A stretch of 64,000 nt of DNA from Haemophilus haemolyticus (GCF_003493605.1 NZ_QQKA01000003.1:62001-126000); one strand, 5' to 3'. Counted from the stretch's first letter, positions 54,524-64,000 are shown. A program made the numbers and translations. Notes: generated from the letters alone by a model not told the origin.

Positions 54524-56797
54524 TTAGAACTCATAACGTACGCCAATATTGAAATTACGTCCTGGTGCGCTATAACGATCCGCATTGGCTGATGTAATAG
54601 CCATTGGAATGGTTGATGAAGGTCTTCCTTGATCTTGCGTTGCTTTACTTAGCAGGGCAAGATAAGAAATATCATTCCAATTCCAATATTTTTTATCAAA
54701 CAGATTATTCACATTAGCTGTAAACATTAAGTTTTTGGTTGGTTTCCAGTAAGCGCCTAAATCAAATAAAGAATATCCACCTGTTGGGTTGTATAGATAA
54801 GCAGATGATTGTTCAATATCTTTGTCTGATTTACCTCGACTGTATGTCCATTGGATATTAGCCCCAAAAGATTCTCCTTCATAACCAAAACCTAATTTTG
54901 TTTTCATTGGCTGAATGCTATTTATTGCTGTTTTTATACCATTATTTTCGGCTTTACCACGTGAATAGGAAAGACCAGCAATAGTATAAAAATCATCATA
55001 AAAATTCCATTTCATATCGGCTGTGACACCATATACCTTAGCTTTATCAAGATTATCATATTGAATAAAGCTGGTGTAACCATTCGTTGGTTTGGCAACC
55101 CAATCAATAAAATTATGATATCGGTTGTAATAACCAGTCACTAAATAATTAATCTCTGATGTTTTACCTTTTACACCAACCTCAAAATTATCTGCCGTTT
55201 CTGATTTCAAATTAGGGTTACCTACTACTGCGACATTTACCGTTTGTGTACCACGCCCTGGAATAGGATAGATAACACTTTCAAAGAAATACGAGCTTAG
55301 CTGCTGTGTTGATGGCGTTCTAACACCACGGGAATATTGTAAATAAGGAATAAAATTATCGGACAATCGATATTCCAAGCTAATTTTTGGCGTAAATTGG
55401 GTCTCGGATTGCTTACGAGCGTGCAATTCAGCAACTCGATTATCATTAGATATTGGTTTTACTCGATAATGTACAAAACCCAATTGTGGTGTAATGGCAA
55501 AGTTACCAAACGCCATTTCATCTTCTAAATAACCAGTAAACTTATCCTGTTGCATCTCTGCCATTGGATACATATTGGTAATTTGACGATAAGCTGGTCT
55601 GACAAGATGAATATCATCACTCGCCTTATTATGCACATAAGATAAACCATAGCGTAACACTTGAGGAATATTTCCATCAATTACCGAAATTAAATTACTT
55701 ACAAGACCATAGCTTTTATCACTAAATTTAGTATTTTCTTGACGATAGCTTCGCGTACCTAAACGATAACGATAGTTTTCAGTTTTGGCGTCTTGATAAA
55801 AAACTTGTGTTTTTGCATATTGCAACCAGCCTTTTTCACTATTGTATTCATGACTTAACGAAAAACGATCTCTAGTTACTTTATCCTGCGTATAGCCCGT
55901 GATCTGCGTTCCGGTACGCATATCAATGTTAGAATTATTGAAAGAAAGTAAATCTTTATTAATATTCTTATGTTGATGTTCAAAAATAAAACCTAACTTA
56001 TTCTTATCGTCTAGTTGATAATAGTGCTTAGTTAATAAATAAGTATTTTTAGTATCCGTTGGATTTGGTGCTGTACGTGTTTCCCCCACACTATTATTTT
56101 TACCTTGGTTTTTAGTTTCATTCCCTTTTCGTTGAGTTAGCATTACCATGCCTTCATAATCTCCAGCTTTGACTGCGCCTCCAGCACTGCCATAAACTGA
56201 ACGATCAACACTGTTATAACCAGTTCCTACAACGCCACCGAAATGACGACCTTTTAATAAATCTGAAGGTTCTATCGTTGTAAAATTAACACTACCAGAA
56301 AGGCTATTAGCTGAACCAGCATAACGAACATCCGCACTACGTAAAGCACTTACATCAATGTAATCAGTACGACCAAATTCTGAACCATAAGAAATAAAAT
56401 GTTTCGCTTCTTGCGCTTCTGGTAAAGGAATATCATCTATTGTTGTAGTGACTCGGTTAGCTTGTAAGCCTCGAATGTTTACACCTTCTCCGCCAGAACG
56501 TGCAGCTTGCAATTGGCTGACATTAACATCCATTTTTCCTGCAAAAACATCTTTTACATCACGTGACTGTTTTAAGAAAATTTGTTGATGGCTTACCGAT
56601 GTATTCACCAATGCATCGCTAATATTTGAATCGCTCACAACAATTTCATTCAACTTTTCTTGCGGTGAGTTATGAGAAAGTGCAGCCTGTTCTTGAGCAA
56701 AAATTATCGGAGATGTGCAAAAAAACGCTACTAATGTGGCAAGCTTTGTGGTTTGTGGTTTGTGGTTTGTGGTTTGTGGTTTGTGGTTTCTTATCAT
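54524..56797 (-). CDS. TonB-dependent outer-membrane receptor, heme/hemoglobin type, phase-variable
   Basis: A 757-residue receptor resembling HemR/TdhA-type heme receptors. The start at 56797 (MIRNHKPQTTNHKPQ) has AAGGG eight bases ahead. A signal peptide core (LATLVAFFCTSPIIFAQ) follows a heptanucleotide repeat. Then come a TonB-box-like segment (NEIVVSDS), the plug domain (about 50-165, with GVNIRGLQANRVTTTIDDIPLPEAQE) and a 22-strand barrel. The NPNL motif of heme receptors appears in GNPNLKSETADNFEVG. It ends in Phe (VRYEF), as complete outer-membrane barrels do. No exact uptake signal lies inside its 2.3 kb. A Fur-type site at the promoter supports iron control. The ligand is not settled by sequence. 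Confidence 0.85.
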   Translation of the reverse strand: MIRNHKPQTTNHKPQTTKLATLVAFFCTSPIIFAQEQAALSHNSPQEKLNEIVVSDSNISDALVNTSVSHQQIFLKQSRDVKDVFAGKMDVNVSQLQAARSGGEGVNIRGLQANRVTTTIDDIPLPEAQEAKHFISYGSEFGRTDYIDVSALRSADVRYAGSANSLSGSVNFTTIEPSDLLKGRHFGGVVGTGYNSVDRSVYGSAGGAVKAGDYEGMVMLTQRKGNETKNQGKNNSVGETRTAPNPTDTKNTYLLTKHYYQLDDKNKLGFIFEHQHKNINKDLLSFNNSNIDMRTGTQITGYTQDKVTRDRFSLSHEYNSEKGWLQYAKTQVFYQDAKTENYRYRLGTRSYRQENTKFSDKSYGLVSNLISVIDGNIPQVLRYGLSYVHNKASDDIHLVRPAYRQITNMYPMAEMQQDKFTGYLEDEMAFGNFAITPQLGFVHYRVKPISNDNRVAELHARKQSETQFTPKISLEYRLSDNFIPYLQYSRGVRTPSTQQLSSYFFESVIYPIPGRGTQTVNVAVVGNPNLKSETADNFEVGVKGKTSEINYLVTGYYNRYHNFIDWVAKPTNGYTSFIQYDNLDKAKVYGVTADMKWNFYDDFYTIAGLSYSRGKAENNGIKTAINSIQPMKTKLGFGYEGESFGANIQWTYSRGKSDKDIEQSSAYLYNPTGGYSLFDLGAYWKPTKNLMFTANVNNLFDKKYWNWNDISYLALLSKATQDQGRPSSTIPMAITSANADRYSAPGRNFNIGVRYEF
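56745..56789. repeat. Heptanucleotide tract (TTTGTGG)6 in the receptor signal region
   Basis: Six perfect tandem copies of TTTGTGG (56745-56786) plus a partial TTT. On the coding strand it reads AAACCAC repeats, encoding a repeated seven-residue HKPQTTN. Because the unit is 7 bp, gain or loss of one copy shifts the frame; six copies keep it open. Confidence 0.95.
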
Positions 56798-56814
56798 AAA
56801 ATACACCCTTAATG

Positions 56815-56861
56815 CTATTAACAATCCTTATCAATTATATGTGTTTTTCTAAAGATTACAA
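56815..56861 (-). promoter_or_regulatory. Promoter and Fur-like box of the TonB-dependent receptor
   Basis: On the minus strand TTGTAA (56856-56861), 16-base spacer, TATAAT (56834-56839). Just after it, GATAAG-GATTGT-TAATAG (56815-56832) resembles three Fur hexamers (consensus GATAAT). Iron repression is inferred. Confidence 0.55.
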
Positions 56862-57009
56862 TACCAAATACAAATAAGGTGATGACTAGATAATGACTAA
56901 CAAAACTCTCTTAACTAGTTGTTTAAAAATGGAAATTTGAGATTTTATCTAACCCTTTCTTTATGTCAGAGTGACAGGAGTCGCTTTATCTCCTGCCGAT
57001 GTTACAAAA

Positions 57010-58044
57010 TTAACTTGGAATGAATAAGAACTTAAACTCCGTCCATTGATAATATCGCTCGCCTGCTTTTTGAATCCCGCCGTAATTTTGCCATTCAGGA
57101 TGATTTGGGGTGTCGGGTAAACATTGAGTTTCTAGTGCTACGCCAGAAAAATCGGCATATAATTCGCCATTTCTCGTTGGTGTACCTGCAAGATAATTAC
57201 CCGTATAAACCTGCAATGCGGCTTGTGAGGTTCTTACTTCCAAACTTAAATCACCAGTTGGAGAAGTCAGTAACACACAAGGCTTTTGCCACGCTTTATT
57301 GACAATAAAGGAATGATCGTAACCTTTTGTTGCTTGCTGATCCCCTTGTAAAAAATCTTGTTTGATGGGTTTAGCAATACGGAAGTCAAAACTTGTATTC
57401 ACTACGTGCTTTAATGGAGAATTAGGAATCCCCTCATTATCGACAGGCAGATAAAAATCGGCATTTAAACGTAATGTATGCTCACGCACGTCACTGCCTT
57501 GCTCTGCATTTTCTAAATTGAAATAAGCATGATTCGTTAGGTTCAATGCGGTATCCTTATCGCACATCCCTGCATATTCAATTTTTACGCTATTATCATC
57601 TGTTAGCGTATAGGTTACTGACACATCCACATTACCAGGAAAACCTTGATCACCATCCATTGAATGTAATGAAAAACACACAAAATTCTCACCGCACTTT
57701 TGGATTGTCCAACGACGTTTATCAAAGCCCTCTCCACCATGCAGCTGGTGTTTGCCCTGATTACTACTCAATTTAATAAGTTCACCATTCAATTCAAATT
57801 GTGCATTTGCAATACGATTTGCATAACGCCCTACGCTTGCACCAAGATAACTTTGCTGAGTGGGATAATCTTCCACTTTACATCCCAATAAAATCTCGCG
57901 TAATGTGCCATTTACTGGCACTTTACAAGAAAGCCAAGTTGCCCCCCAATCCATAAATTGAACACGCATTCCATTTTCATTTTGCAGAGTTATAAGCTGA
58001 TAAGGTGCACCATCAGGCGCATTAAAAGTGGTTTGTTCTAACAT
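57010..58044 (-). CDS. galM: Aldose 1-epimerase (mutarotase)
   Basis: Interconverts alpha and beta anomers of galactose before galactokinase. I use the ATG at 58044 (MLEQTTFNAPDGAPYQ); another ATG lies one codon upstream. The 344-residue protein has the catalytic His motif in NLTNHAYFNL and Glu in ALETQCLPDTPN. It follows galK by 9 bases and is last in the galTKM operon. Confidence 0.95.
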   Translation of the reverse strand: MLEQTTFNAPDGAPYQLITLQNENGMRVQFMDWGATWLSCKVPVNGTLREILLGCKVEDYPTQQSYLGASVGRYANRIANAQFELNGELIKLSSNQGKHQLHGGEGFDKRRWTIQKCGENFVCFSLHSMDGDQGFPGNVDVSVTYTLTDDNSVKIEYAGMCDKDTALNLTNHAYFNLENAEQGSDVREHTLRLNADFYLPVDNEGIPNSPLKHVVNTSFDFRIAKPIKQDFLQGDQQATKGYDHSFIVNKAWQKPCVLLTSPTGDLSLEVRTSQAALQVYTGNYLAGTPTRNGELYADFSGVALETQCLPDTPNHPEWQNYGGIQKAGERYYQWTEFKFLFIPS

Positions 58045-58053
58045 CATTTTCTC

Positions 58054-59208
58054 TTAAATCACTCGAACACCTTGTGACGCAGTGCATACATAAAAAGTTT
58101 CTTTTAAACCTGTGGTTTTTTCGTAATTATCCGCAATGATTTTACGAACTGCATCAACTTTATCGTGCGGCGCAAGTGCAACAATACAGCCACCAAAACC
58201 GCCGCCCGTCATACGCGCACCGCCATTTTTGCCAATAACAAGTTGAGCCAATTCAACTAAATAATCAATTTGTGGCACGGTGATTTCAAAATCATCACGC
58301 ATTGAATCGTGAGATGCTTCCATTAGTTTACCTAAACGAGTCAAATCATTGTTCTTTAATGCTTCTACAGCATCGAGCACTCGTTGATTTTCTGTTACGA
58401 CATGACGAGCACGTTTTGCCACTAACGGGGAAAGTGCGGTCAATTCCGCTTCTCTTTTTTGGAATTGCTCAACTGAAACATCTCGTAATGCTTTCACTCC
58501 AAAAAATTTTGCCGCCTCTTCACATTGCTGACGACGAGTATTGTATTCGCCCGTTACTAAATCGTGCGGTACATTTGAATTCACAATAATAACGGCGATA
58601 TCTTGTGGCACGGGTGTTGGAGTGGTTTCAAGACTACGACAATCAATCATCAATAAGTGATTTTCCTGCCCAAGTGCAGAAATTAACTGATCCATATTGC
58701 CGCAATTTGCGCCAACAAATTGGTTTTCCGCTTTTTGCCCATTCAATGCAATATCCGTGTGAGAAAGCGGTAAATCGCCAAGTTGTTGGCAGAATTTACC
58801 CACCGCAACCTCTAACGCAGCAGAAGAACTTAATCCTGAAGAAAGCGGTACATTTCCAGAAATCACTAAATTTGCACCTTGTTGAAAGTGTGGGTAACGT
58901 TCTTGGATAAATTTTACCACCCCACGCACGTAATTAGCCCATTTGTGTTCACTCTTAGGAATTTCAACATTGAGAGAAAACTCGTCAGTTTCATCAAGAT
59001 CCGCCGCATAAACATTCCAAATATGATCATCTCGTTTTGTACCAGAAACGGCCGTACCAAAATTAATCGCACAAGGCATAACAAAGCCGTCGTTGTAGTC
59101 GGTATGTTCGCCGATGATATTTACGCGACCAGGGGCATAGACGGTAAGAGCTGGTTGTTTTTGGTGTTTTTGCGTAAAGAGTTGTTGGGCGTTTTTAATT
59201 GGATTCAT
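58054..59208 (-). CDS. galK: Galactokinase
   Basis: Phosphorylates galactose at C1. The 384-residue GHMP kinase has the galactose signature [22 protein letters not shown] motif [18 protein letters not shown], and the C-terminal [13 protein letters not shown]. The gap to galT is 143 bases and is filled by a dyad element, a longer gap than is usual in a gal operon. Confidence 0.97.
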   Translation of the reverse strand: MNPIKNAQQLFTQKHQKQPALTVYAPGRVNIIGEHTDYNDGFVMPCAINFGTAVSGTKRDDHIWNVYAADLDETDEFSLNVEIPKSEHKWANYVRGVVKFIQERYPHFQQGANLVISGNVPLSSGLSSSAALEVAVGKFCQQLGDLPLSHTDIALNGQKAENQFVGANCGNMDQLISALGQENHLLMIDCRSLETTPTPVPQDIAVIIVNSNVPHDLVTGEYNTRRQQCEEAAKFFGVKALRDVSVEQFQKREAELTALSPLVAKRARHVVTENQRVLDAVEALKNNDLTRLGKLMEASHDSMRDDFEITVPQIDYLVELAQLVIGKNGGARMTGGGFGGCIVALAPHDKVDAVRKIIADNYEKTTGLKETFYVCTASQGVRVI

Positions 59209-59223
59209 ATTAACTTCCTTTTG

Positions 59224-59342
59224 CTTAGAGTAGCCTACCCTAAGCTAGCTGAAATGCTACCCCTCTGGGGTAAATTATTTGTTCAATAATAAGTTTCCCA
59301 AAGGGAAACCACTTTTAGTAACCGTGGGTATACTTACCCACG
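59224..59342. repeat. Three-hairpin intergenic dyad element, copy 2
   Basis: Lies between galT and galK. Inverted repeats in order: CTTAGAGTAG / CTACCCTAAG (59224-59244, one wobble), TACCCC/GGGGTA (59258-59272), GTTTCCC/GGGAAAC (59293-59309) and CGTGGGTA / TACCCACG (59323-59342). The final 24 bases (59319-59342) are identical to 13615-13638 of copy 1, and the upstream hairpins match in order and spacing though not in exact sequence. Confidence 0.8.
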
Positions 59343-59351
59343 CTAACAGGC

Positions 59352-60395
59352 TTATCTTTCTTTATAATGAACTTCACTCAAGGCACGCAGTCTTTCTGCA
59401 GCCTGTTCTGCTGTTAAATCGCGTTGGCTTTCGCCTAACATTTCATATCCCACCATAAATTTACGCACGGTTGCTGAACGTAAAAGAGGAGGATAAAAAT
59501 GAGCGTGTAGCTGCCAATGTTCGTTATCTTCGCCATTAAAGGGTGCCGCATGAAATCCCATTGAATAGGGGAAAGAGGTTTCAAAGAGATTGTCGTATTT
59601 GGTCGTCAATTTTTTCAAAATAACCGCAAGATCTTTTGATTGTTCGTCACTTAATTCAGTTAAACGTTTTACGTGAGTTTTTGGTAAAAGCAATGTTTCA
59701 AATGGCCAAACAGCCCAATAAGGCACTAAAGCTACCCAATATTCAGTTTCAACGACAATACGTTCTTTTAACTCTAGTTCTCGTTTTACATAATCAACTA
59801 ACATTACTGAACTATGTTTTAATAAATAATCACGTTGTGTGCGATCTTCACGAGCAACTTCATTTGGTAAGAAACTATTCGCCCAAATTTGACCATGTGG
59901 ATGTGGGTTAGAACAGCCCATTGCTGCCCCTTTGTTTTCAAAAATTTGCACCCATTGGTATTTTGCACCAAGCTCACGAAGTTGTTCTTGCCATACTTTA
60001 ATCACATCTTCAATCTCAAGTGCGGTCAATAATGGCAATGTTTTACTATGATCTGGAGAGAAGCAAATAACTCGACTTTCGCCACGAGCTTGAGAACTTC
60101 GGAAAAGAGGATCTGAGGATTTTTCAGGGGCTGGCGTATCTTCTAAAAGCGCGGAAAAATCATTTTTAAACACATAAGGTTTACGATAATTTGGATTTAA
60201 TTCTCCTGTAATACGCTTATTGTTTGGACAAAGATAACAAGTTGGATCATAACTTGGTTTTTGTTCTTCATTGACCTTTTCCTGTTGCCCTTGCCACGGA
60301 CGTTTTGCACGATGTGGCGAAACTAAAACCCATTGATCGATTAACGGATTGTAGCGACGATGTGGATGTTCTGTAGGTTCAAAAAGTGCGGTCAT
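59352..60395 (-). CDS. galT: Galactose-1-phosphate uridylyltransferase
   Basis: Second Leloir enzyme; exchanges UMP between UDP-glucose and galactose 1-phosphate. The 347-residue protein has zinc cysteines in PTCYLCPNN and the nucleophilic His in [12 protein letters not shown] (HPH). First gene of galTKM, 85% of the way to the divergent galS. Promoter, CRP and operator sites are listed separately. galE is not in the window. Confidence 0.97.
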   Translation of the reverse strand: MTALFEPTEHPHRRYNPLIDQWVLVSPHRAKRPWQGQQEKVNEEQKPSYDPTCYLCPNNKRITGELNPNYRKPYVFKNDFSALLEDTPAPEKSSDPLFRSSQARGESRVICFSPDHSKTLPLLTALEIEDVIKVWQEQLRELGAKYQWVQIFENKGAAMGCSNPHPHGQIWANSFLPNEVAREDRTQRDYLLKHSSVMLVDYVKRELELKERIVVETEYWVALVPYWAVWPFETLLLPKTHVKRLTELSDEQSKDLAVILKKLTTKYDNLFETSFPYSMGFHAAPFNGEDNEHWQLHAHFYPPLLRSATVRKFMVGYEMLGESQRDLTAEQAAERLRALSEVHYKER

Positions 60396-60415
60396 TTTGA
60401 CTCCTGTTTTTTATC

Positions 60416-60433
60416 AATGTAAGCGATTACATT
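60416..60433. promoter_or_regulatory. GalS/GalR operator at galT
   Basis: AATGTAAgCGaTTACATT is a near-perfect palindrome matching the GalR/GalS operator core GTAAnCGnTTAC. It overlaps the predicted galT transcription start (near 60429). Confidence 0.85.
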
Positions 60434-60435
60434 AA

Positions 60436-60477
60436 TTTATACTAAATTATTGTAAATAAACCGTGATCTTTGTCACA
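60436..60477 (-). promoter_or_regulatory. CRP-dependent promoter of galTKM
   Basis: CRP site CGTGATCTTTGTCACA (60462-60477, minus strand TGTGACAAAGATCACG) and, on the minus strand, a -10 TATAAA (60436-60441). The CRP centre sits about 41 bases before the predicted start, the class II geometry. Confidence 0.75.
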
Positions 60478-60526
60478 AAATAAGAAAATAAGCAAAATTT
60501 TTTATGATTTAGTTCATAATTATAAA

Positions 60527-60541
60527 AGTAACCGCTTTCAA
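60527..60541. promoter_or_regulatory. Likely GalS operator upstream of galS
   Basis: AGTAACCGCTTTCAA keeps the GTAAnCGnTTnC core of the GalR/GalS operator. Its place 62-76 bp before galS suggests autoregulation. Confidence 0.65.
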
Positions 60542-60602
60542 TTTGTCTCAAATTATTTATGATCAAAGTATAAGATTTATAGATTATAACAAGGGAAAAG
60601 TT

Positions 60603-61601
60603 ATGAGTACTATTCGAGATGTTGCTAAATTAGCCAATGTATCTGTCGCTACCGTATCCCGAGTATTAAATCACTCTCTTTCTGTCAGTGAAAATACGCG
60701 TCTGGTGGTGGAACAAGCTATTGCACAGTTAGCTTATCAACCTAATGCAAATGCTCAAGCCCTTGCTGTGCAAAACACGGATACAATTGGAGTGGTAGTA
60801 ACCGATGTGACGGATGCCTTTTTTGCGATTTTAGTGAAAGCGGTGGACAAAGTAGCAGAAGCACATCAAAAAACGATTTTAATTGGCATTGGTTATCATC
60901 ACGCAGAAAAAGAGCGAGAGGCGATCAATACCTTATTACGTAAGCGTTGCAGTTCTCTTGTTGTACATTCTAAAGCCTTATCTGATGATGAATTAAGCCA
61001 TTATTTAAATACTGTGCAAGGAATGGTAATCATTAACCGTGTTATTAAAGGTTATGAACATCGTTGTGTCAGTTTAGATAACCAAAAAGGCACTTATTTA
61101 GCCACGGAAATGCTTATTCGTTATGGGCATCAACATATTGCATATATCGGTTCAAATCACGCCATTTTTGATGAAGTTGAAAGAAGAAATGGTTATCTTG
61201 CCGCATTAAAAGATCATAATTATCCCATCATTGAACAGGCGATAACACTCAATAGCCCAGACTTTGAAGGCGGCGAAAAAGCAATGATTGATTTACTTAG
61301 TTATAACAAAAATCTTACGGCTGTCGTTGCTTATAACGATTCAATGGCGGCGGGAGCAATTTCAGTTCTCAATGAAAACAATATCAACGTACCAAGCCAA
61401 TTTTCAATTATTGGTTTTGATGATATGCCGATTGCCCGTTATTTGATCCCAAAACTAACCACAATTCGCTATCCTATTGATTTAATGGCAACTTATGCGG
61501 CTAAATTAGCATTAAGTCTGACTGACGAGAAAATAATTACACCTCCAGTGGTTCAATTTAACCCTACTTTAGTACGCCGTTTTTCGGTGGAATCGCGCTA
61601 A
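60603..61601 (+). CDS. galS: Galactose repressor, LacI family
   Basis: A 332-residue LacI-type repressor of galactose uptake and use. The start at 60603 ([24 protein letters not shown]) gives the LacI helix-turn-helix at the N-terminus; the frame is open 20 codons further. The rest is a periplasmic-binding-like sugar-sensing domain ([10 protein letters not shown]). Its place between galT and mglB and the operators on both sides support the GalS/GalR assignment. Only one such gene is present here, and it may serve both roles. Confidence 0.93.
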   Translation: MSTIRDVAKLANVSVATVSRVLNHSLSVSENTRLVVEQAIAQLAYQPNANAQALAVQNTDTIGVVVTDVTDAFFAILVKAVDKVAEAHQKTILIGIGYHHAEKEREAINTLLRKRCSSLVVHSKALSDDELSHYLNTVQGMVIINRVIKGYEHRCVSLDNQKGTYLATEMLIRYGHQHIAYIGSNHAIFDEVERRNGYLAALKDHNYPIIEQAITLNSPDFEGGEKAMIDLLSYNKNLTAVVAYNDSMAAGAISVLNENNINVPSQFSIIGFDDMPIARYLIPKLTTIRYPIDLMATYAAKLALSLTDEKIITPPVVQFNPTLVRRFSVESR

Positions 61602-61604
61602 TTT

Positions 61605-61697
61605 TGTGAAATGGATCACAAATTTATAACTTGCTATGTAATCGTTTTCATTTTTGTGAATTTGATCACAGATTAATCACGATAACTTAGCTATGAT
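61605..61697 (+). promoter_or_regulatory. mglB control region: two CRP sites, GalS operator and -10
   Basis: Two perfect CRP palindromes, TGTGAAATGGATCACA (61605-61620, starting four bases after the galS stop) and TGTGAATTTGATCACA (61655-61670). Between them TGTAATCGTTTTCA (61637-61650) matches the GalS operator. The -10 is TATGAT (61692-61697). The second CRP site is centred about 41.5 bases before the predicted start near 61704, a class II position. Confidence 0.85.
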
Positions 61698-61762
61698 GAG
61701 CACAGTTGCCAATTTGTGCAACCTTATCTATCCACATCAACTTTCCAAATAGGAGTGTTATT

Positions 61763-62758
61763 ATGAAAAAAACAGCTGTATTAAGTACCGTCGCTTTTGC
61801 TATTGCATTAGGTTCGGCTTCTGCAAGTTTTGCTGCGGATAACCGTATTGGGGTAACGATTTATAAATACGACGATAACTTTATGTCTTTAATGCGTAAA
61901 GAAATTGATAAAGAAGCTAAAGCAGTTGGTGGCATTAAACTCTTAATGAACGATTCTCAAAATGCACAATCTATTCAAAATGACCAAGTTGATGTATTAC
62001 TTTCTAAGGGTGTGAAAGCACTTGCTATTAACTTGGTGGACCCAGCAGCTGCTCCAACTATTATTGGCAAAGCCAAATCAGATAACATTCCTGTCGTATT
62101 CTTTAATAAAGACCCAGGTGCAAAAGCTATCGGCTCTTATGAACAGGCTTATTATGTAGGTACTGATCCAAAAGAATCTGGCTTAATTCAAGGGGATTTA
62201 ATTGCAAAACAATGGAAAGCGAATCCTGCTCTTGACTTAAATAAAGATGGCAAAATCCAATTTGTATTATTAAAAGGCGAACCTGGTCACCCAGATGCGG
62301 AAGCGCGTACAAAATATGTTGTAGAAGAACTTAATGCGAAAGGTATCCAAACTGAACAATTATTTATTGATACTGGTATGTGGGATGCTGCAATGGCGAA
62401 AGATAAAGTAGATGCTTGGTTATCTAGCTCTAAAGCGAACGACATTGAAGTCATTATTTCTAACAACGATGGCATGGCATTAGGTGCGTTAGAAGCAACA
62501 AAAGCGCACGGCAAAAAATTACCTATCTTTGGTGTGGATGCGTTACCAGAAGCATTACAATTGATTAATAAAGGCGAACTTGCAGGTACGGTGTTAAACG
62601 ATGGTGTAAACCAAGGCAAAGCAGTTGTTCAATTATCTAACAACTTAGCACAAGGTAAAGCAGCAACTGAAGGCACAAAATGGGAATTAAAAGATCGTGT
62701 TGTACGTATTCCTTATGTTGGTGTGGATAAAGACAACTTAGGTGACTTCTTAAAATAA
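61763..62758 (+). CDS. mglB: Galactose/methyl-galactoside ABC importer, periplasmic binding protein
   Basis: High-affinity periplasmic galactose and glucose receptor. The start at 61763 has AGGAG nine bases ahead and gives 331 residues; the signal peptide [24 protein letters not shown] is cleaved before ADN. The sugar-binding fold has [15 protein letters not shown] near the N-terminus, the calcium-loop DLNKDGKIQ and [13 protein letters not shown] hairpin follows before mglA. Confidence 0.97.
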   Translation: MKKTAVLSTVAFAIALGSASASFAADNRIGVTIYKYDDNFMSLMRKEIDKEAKAVGGIKLLMNDSQNAQSIQNDQVDVLLSKGVKALAINLVDPAAAPTIIGKAKSDNIPVVFFNKDPGAKAIGSYEQAYYVGTDPKESGLIQGDLIAKQWKANPALDLNKDGKIQFVLLKGEPGHPDAEARTKYVVEELNAKGIQTEQLFIDTGMWDAAMAKDKVDAWLSSSKANDIEVIISNNDGMALGALEATKAHGKKLPIFGVDALPEALQLINKGELAGTVLNDGVNQGKAVVQLSNNLAQGKAATEGTKWELKDRVVRIPYVGVDKDNLGDFLK

Positions 62759-62784
62759 TTTCTCATCAATTTTTGTTGTAATCT

Positions 62785-62812
62785 AAGGGGAAGTGGCTCT
62801 TCCCCTTTTTAA
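62785..62812 (+). terminator. mglB-mglA intergenic hairpin
   Basis: AAGGGGAAG (62785-62793) pairs with CTTCCCCTT (62799-62807), followed by T. Such hairpins stabilise the binding-protein mRNA or end part of the transcripts, so mglB is made in excess over mglA. Confidence 0.8.
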
Positions 62813-62823
62813 AGAGGTTGGAT

Positions 62824-64000
62824 ATGACAGCTCAAACTCAATGTCAAGACAGCCAAGTGCTGCTCACTATGACCAATGTCTGCAAGTCCTTTCCAGGTGT
62901 CAAAGCCTTAGATAACGCAAACTTAACGGTTCGTTCTCACTCTGTTCACGCTTTAATGGGGGAAAACGGCGCAGGCAAATCTACATTACTAAAATGCCTG
63001 TTCGGTATTTATGCCAAAGATGAAGGCGAAATTCTTTTCTTAGGCAAACCTGTCAATTTTAAAACATCGAAAGAAGCCCTTGAAAATGGTATTTCAATGG
63101 TTCACCAAGAACTCAACCTCGTACGCCAAACTAGCGTAATGGATAATTTGTGGCTTGGACGCTATCCACTTAAAGGACCTTTTGTTGATCACGCAAAAAT
63201 GTACCGTGATACTAAAGCGATTTTTGATGAATTGGATATTGATGTAGATCCGAAAGAAAAAGTCGCCAAACTTTCAGTTTCTCAAATGCAGATGATCGAA
63301 ATTGCGAAGGCGTTCTCGTATAACGCTAAAATCGTAATCATGGATGAACCAACATCCTCGCTTTCTGAAAAAGAAGTTGAGCATCTGTTTAAAATTATCG
63401 ACAAATTAAAACAACGCGGTTGCGGCATTATTTATATTTCTCACAAAATGGATGAAATCTTCAAGATCTGTGATGAAATTACTATTTTACGCGACGGTAA
63501 ATGGATCAACACGGTAAACGTGAAAGAATCCACAATGGAACAAATTGTTGGAATGATGGTAGGGCGTGAATTAACACAGCGTTTCCCTGAAAAAACCAAC
63601 GTGCCAAAAGAAGTTATTTTGCAGGTGGAAAATCTTACCGCTAAAAATCAACCATCCATTCAAGACGTATCTTTTGAATTACGCAAAGGTGAAATTCTCG
63701 GTATTGCAGGACTTGTGGGGGCTAAACGTACCGATATCGTTGAAGCTATTTTTGGCGTACGTGAATTAATCGAAGGAACGATTAAGTTACACGGAAAAAC
63801 TGTGAAAAATCATACCGCACTTGAAGCGATTAATAATGGCTTTGCATTGGTTACTGAAGAGCGTCGTTCAACGGGGATTTATTCTAATTTAAGTATTGAG
63901 TTTAATTCATTGATTTCAAATATGAAATCTTATCTCACTCCGTGGAAATTACTTAGCACGAAGAAGATGAAAAGTGATACCCAGTGGGTAATTGATTCAA
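62824..64000 (+). CDS. mglA: Galactose/methyl-galactoside ABC importer, ATPase, 5' part
   Basis: Double-domain sugar ATPase, cut by the window edge after about 392 codons. The first domain has Walker [15 protein letters not shown], signature [14 protein letters not shown] and Walker [12 protein letters not shown]. The second domain begins about residue 265 and has the usual degenerate Walker A ([13 protein letters not shown], lacking GKS/T). mglC should follow. Confidence 0.96.
   Translation, partial: MTAQTQCQDSQVLLTMTNVCKSFPGVKALDNANLTVRSHSVHALMGENGAGKSTLLKCLFGIYAKDEGEILFLGKPVNFKTSKEALENGISMVHQELNLVRQTSVMDNLWLGRYPLKGPFVDHAKMYRDTKAIFDELDIDVDPKEKVAKLSVSQMQMIEIAKAFSYNAKIVIMDEPTSSLSEKEVEHLFKIIDKLKQRGCGIIYISHKMDEIFKICDEITILRDGKWINTVNVKESTMEQIVGMMVGRELTQRFPEKTNVPKEVILQVENLTAKNQPSIQDVSFELRKGEILGIAGLVGAKRTDIVEAIFGVRELIEGTIKLHGKTVKNHTALEAINNGFALVTEERRSTGIYSNLSIEFNSLISNMKSYLTPWKLLSTKKMKSDTQWVIDS

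Noticed and set aside
56745-56789. CRISPR array
   Set aside because: The repeats are 7-bp tandem copies without spacers, and no cas genes occur in the window.

Overview
The window is Haemophilus DNA, from H. influenzae or a very close relative such as H. haemolyticus. It is AT-rich. About fifty exact copies of the 9-bp Pasteurellaceae DNA-uptake signal AAGTGCGGT or its complement can be read by eye, roughly one per 1.3 kb. Nearly every protein matches a familiar H. influenzae protein in length and motifs. Two genes of the competence regulon (radC, dprA) carry 22-bp CRP-S promoters. Several blocks are joined differently from the H. influenzae order I remember (the hinT-ycfL-nagZ block meets ppiD, smpB meets bamD, gor meets pnuC, and a TonB-receptor gene meets the gal operon). 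This suggests a rearranged strain, but I could not run an alignment.

Layout. 1-6.3 kb: the 3' end of degS, then mutM, rpmG, rpmB and radC on the minus strand, then coaBC, dut, slmA, yheU and crp on the plus strand. 6.3-6.6 kb: a gene-free stretch with a near-consensus promoter and an elaborate base-paired region, best read as an unassigned structured small RNA. 6.6-16 kb (minus): hinT-ycfL-nagZ-rlmC, then the rpmH-rnpA-yidD-yidC-mnmE-mntP-ppiD line. 16.3-19.9 kb (plus): dnaA-dnaN-recF. 19.9-25 kb (minus): leuABCD behind a leader peptide and attenuator. 25.2-29.6 kb (plus): dprA, yaaA, a lipoprotein, pfkA, smpB. 29.6-32.3 kb: bamD diverging from rluD-pgeF. 32.3-40.8 kb (minus): mnmA and the sodium-pumping NADH:quinone reductase operon nqrABCDEF with its maturation genes apbE and nqrM. 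41-44 kb: bolA, yajG, gor, pnuC. 44.6-46.9 kb: a polar amino-acid ABC importer. 47-54.4 kb (minus): corC, lnt, mlaFEDCB, ibaG, murA, all envelope functions. 54.5-56.8 kb: a TonB-dependent receptor with a seven-base repeat tract in its signal-peptide region. 57-64 kb: galTKM (minus) diverging from galS, mglB and the start of mglA (plus).

The genes group into a few themes: envelope building and lipid asymmetry (murA, lnt, mla, bamD, yidC, nagZ), sodium bioenergetics (nqr), nutrient capture (heme-type receptor, galactose, amino acids, nicotinamide riboside), DNA uptake and repair (dprA, radC, mutM, recF), and translation (rpmB/G/H, rnpA, smpB, tRNA and rRNA modification). CRP is encoded here, and its binding sites are visible before galT, mglB, radC and dprA.

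The items most worth a second look are the structured RNA locus at 6.33-6.59 kb, the heptanucleotide phase-variation tract at 56.75 kb, a pair of matching three-hairpin dyad elements lying inside operons at 13.5 and 59.2 kb, the unannotated leu leader peptide, and the structured leader of rpmB-rpmG.
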